From: Symbiodinium natans
Lineage: Eukaryota; Sar; Dinophyceae; Suessiales; Symbiodiniaceae
Length of the DNA: 64,000 nucleotides
NCBI GenBank assembly: GCA_905221605.1
Contig: CAJNDS010002082.1
Span: forward strand, 1 to 64,000
Direction: 5' to 3'
In this document: positions 62,202 to 64,000 of the stretch, piece after piece
Position numbering within the stretch: the first letter of the stretch is position 1
Layout: every line of letters begins with the position of its first letter
Notes under the pieces: generated by a model
Databases searched by the model: none
What the model saw: the letters and a program-made list of their open reading frames with translations, nothing else
What the model was told of the DNA's origin: nothing
Program-made: the position numbers and the translations under genes

Positions 62202-62440
62202 CTGGCCGGGGGTGTTGATGATAGCACACTCGAAGAGCTCCCTGGTGACTTGGTGTTTGCTGGAATGAAGGAAGAGCTGTCGAATCTGGAACGGTGTCGA
62301 CGAAGTTGGAGACCTCAGACGCAAGCATCCACGTCTGCGTATCATCCAGTCCAGGTGGGTATGCGCTCGCATGAACAAGACGCGAGTTCGCAGCAGGATC
62401 ATTGCGAATGACATAGCAGATGGTCCAGCTAGGAAGCAGG
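62202..62440 (+). pseudogene. Ty1/copia-type reverse-transcriptase fragment
   Basis: The first frame reads VDDSTLEELPGDLVFAGMKE, then ELSNL, resembling the conserved stretch just before the copia RT (D...G..L...LV..AM.EEL..). After a frame change it reads RIIQSRWVCARMNKTRVRSR, then IIANDIADG. This matches the start of the copia-type RT domain, SRWV...K...VR.R.VA.DI. No palm with the YVDD motif follows; telomere-like repeats begin at about 62440. It is a truncated, frameshifted relic. Confidence 0.5.
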
Positions 62441-63065
62441 GTTTGGGGTTGTAGGGTGTAGGATGTTTTAGGGCCCCAGGGTTAGGGCTTTGTGGTTGAG
62501 GATGTTTTAGGTCTTTAGGGTCTAGGGTTTTGCGGCTAATGATGTTTTAAGCTGTAGGGCTGTAGGGTTTTCGGGTTTAGGGTTGAGGGTTTAGCGCTTA
62601 GGATGTTGTTTTGGGGCTTTTGGGCTTCAGGGTTCAGGGTTTTAGTGGTTAGGATGTTTTGGGGCTTTAGGGCTTATTGTTTGAGGGCTTGGGGCTTTAG
62701 GTTAGTTTTGGGCCTTTTGGGCTTCAGGGTTGTAGGGTTTAATTTACGCAAGTCGGGGTTGGGGCTTAGGATGCTTTTGGGGCTTTAGGATGTTTTAAGA
62801 ATCCAGGACTTTAGGATGCTTTAGGGCTCAGGGCTTGCGATGTTTTAGGGCTTAGGGCTTAAGTTTTTTTTTTTTTCACGTTTTCGGGCTGTAGGGTTTT
62901 CGGATTATTGCCTTTGGGTGTTTTCCGGATTTTATGACTTTAGGGTTTTAGTGCTTAGGGCTTAAGGTGTTTTAGGGCTTTGGGGCTCAGGGCTCATGTA
63001 GGGTGTTTTAGGGCTTTAGGGTTTAGGATGCTTTAAGGTGTCTCTATGCTTTCGGGTTTTAGCGC
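62440..63065 (-). repeat. GGATGTTTTAGGGCTT higher-order repeat
   Basis: Units of about 16-40 bp containing AGGATGTTTTAGGGCTTTAG recur about twelve times; a derived form of the telomere-like repeat. Confidence 0.85.
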
Positions 63066-63150
63066 AGAGCGCTTAGGATGGTTAGTAGGGAATGTGCTAC
63101 AGAATCAACAAAAAAACAGCAGTTCTAGACACACCCGAGCCTTCATGCCT

Positions 63151-63262
63151 ACGTGAAGGTTCATGGGTGGCTGCAAGCGGAGTTATAAGTTTAGGTTATA
63201 ATAACGGTTACCTTACTTATATAGCCCTACTTCTAACTACCTATGAACCTCCAAGTATCCCT
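63151..63262. mobile_element. palindromic MITE-2, copy d
   Basis: ACGTGAAGGTTCATGGGTGG, CTGCAAGCGGAGTTATAAG on the left; TATAGCCCTACTTCTAACTA, CCTATGAACCTCCAAGTATC on the right. It directly abuts a CCCTAAA array. Confidence 0.8.
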
Positions 63263-63380
63263 AAACCCTAAACCCTAAACCCTAAACCCTAAACCCTAAA
63301 CCCTAAACCCTAAACCCTAAACCCTAAACCCTAAACCCTAAACCCTAAACCCGAAACCCGAAACCCTAAACCCGAAACCC
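63263..63380 (+). repeat. CCCTAAA array
   Basis: About fourteen perfect units, then CCCGAAA variants, ending 10 bp before an exon. Confidence 0.97.
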
Positions 63381-63389
63381 CAAACTCAG

Positions 63390-63516
63390 TAAGCCCAGGA
63401 AGAGTGCCAGCGCACTGCGCATCGCCCTTGGTGCCGCGTACGCGGCGGGCGTTGATCCTGCGAGGCTGGGTCCATGGGTTTGGTTGAGGTGCAGGAGTAG
63501 CGCGCTTGGGCAGTAA
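63390..63516 (+). CDS. terminal exon, unknown
   Basis: After AACTCAG the frame reads KPRKSASALRIALGAAYAAG, then VDPARLGPWVWLRCRSSALG, and stops at TAA 63514-63516. It has a basic start and then a hydrophobic, Ala-rich helix. One of the longest clean islands in the right part of the window. No family is recognised. Confidence 0.45.
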
Positions 63517-63519
63517 GAG

Positions 63520-63930
63520 TTAGGGTTTTTGGGTTTTAGGGTTTTAGGGTTTTTATGGTTTAGGGTTTTAGGGTTTAGGGTTTAGGGTTAGTTAGACAAG
63601 TTTTTGGGGATTGAGGTCTTGGGTTGCGGGAGCCTTGGGCTTAGGGCCTTGCAGTTCCTGCAGTAGAGCAGTCTTGGGGTGGGGGGGGAGGGGGGGGGTA
63701 GGGTGCAAGGACCCTGGTAGACAAGTTGAGGTTGCATGAAGTTTGTCAGGATTGGTGAGGCGCGAAGAGCTCATTCCCCAAAAAACGTTGCAAGCTGATG
63801 ATGAGGAGGGTTTTCGAAGCGGGGGTGTAGGGCTGCTGGTTGCGAAGGCCTCCGAACCCTGAAGCACCAAACCGTGTTGCCGTTTGAGGACGTGAAAAAT
63901 GTCTCCAAGAAAGGAGTTACATCAACTCTA
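63520..63930. other. TTTAGGG units and ambiguous ORF
   Basis: TTTAGGG/TTTTAGGG units at 63520-63592. A minus frame (63592-63870, ASTCLPGSLHPTPPLPPHP-type, Pro-rich) is open but crosses a G-rich run. No call. Confidence 0.3.
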
Positions 63931-63932
63931 TA

Positions 63933-64000
63933 CCCTAAACCCTAAACCCTAAACCCTAAACCCTACACCCTAAACCCTAAACCCTAAGCCCTAAACCCTA
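63933..64000 (+). repeat. CCCTAAA array at window end
   Basis: About nine units with single CCCTACA and CCCTAAG variants, continuing past the window edge. Confidence 0.95.

Noticed and set aside
63933-64000. true chromosome end at the right edge
   Set aside because: Similar CCCTAAA arrays occur throughout the window between unique sequences, so an array at the edge is not evidence of a telomere.

Overview
The window is nuclear DNA of a dinoflagellate, probably of the Symbiodinium/Suessiales type. Four lines of evidence point there: an intact dinoflagellate spliced-leader RNA gene (5896-5953) beside U1 and U6 snRNA genes and a truncated 5S gene; introns with GA as well as GT donors; reverse-transcriptase elements of the kind that fills dinoflagellate genomes; and many interstitial blocks of the TTTAGGG/CCCTAAA telomere heptamer. 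There are no bacterial-style operons. Most long open frames are chance readings of repeats or of retroelements.

Layout. 1-3.2 kb: telomere-like blocks separated by short unique islands, some of them exon-like. 3.2-9.3 kb: unique AT-richer DNA with the small-RNA cluster (5S fragment, U1 and U6 on the minus strand, SL RNA on the plus strand). 10.3-13.1 kb: a six-exon plus-strand gene for a probable surface or secreted protein with Cys repeats, a Ser/Thr-rich stalk and a C-terminal propeller-like part. 13.1-16.2 kb: nothing firm. 16.5-20.7 kb: two decayed non-LTR reverse-transcriptase elements in opposite orientation. The first carries an internal segment of about 390 bp that is inverted, and the second is interrupted by foreign DNA. 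20.7-24.8 kb: frameshifted coding relics of unknown kind. 25-64 kb: plus-strand multi-exon genes with very small exons. Two WWE-domain units (28.6-30.4 kb) are the best supported. Others are a coiled-coil protein (32.2-32.8), helical proteins (33-39.5), an Arg/Asp-rich SR-like gene (about 43-47), a gene starting at 47.5 kb and an Ala/Pro-rich gene (59.7-61.3).

Main observation. The introns of these genes are built largely from telomere-like repeats in both orientations and in locally homogenised variants (CCCCCTAAA, CCCTGAG, CCCTAGA, TTTTTAGGG, TGTTTAGGG). In several places an inferred splice donor (AGG/GTTTAG) or acceptor (CCCTAG/GT) falls inside the repeat. Two palindromic MITE-like families (70-131 bp) sit in the same repeat-rich DNA and in introns. 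Exon calls other than the Cys-repeat and WWE genes rest on open frame, splice dinucleotides and phase agreement only, so they are provisional.
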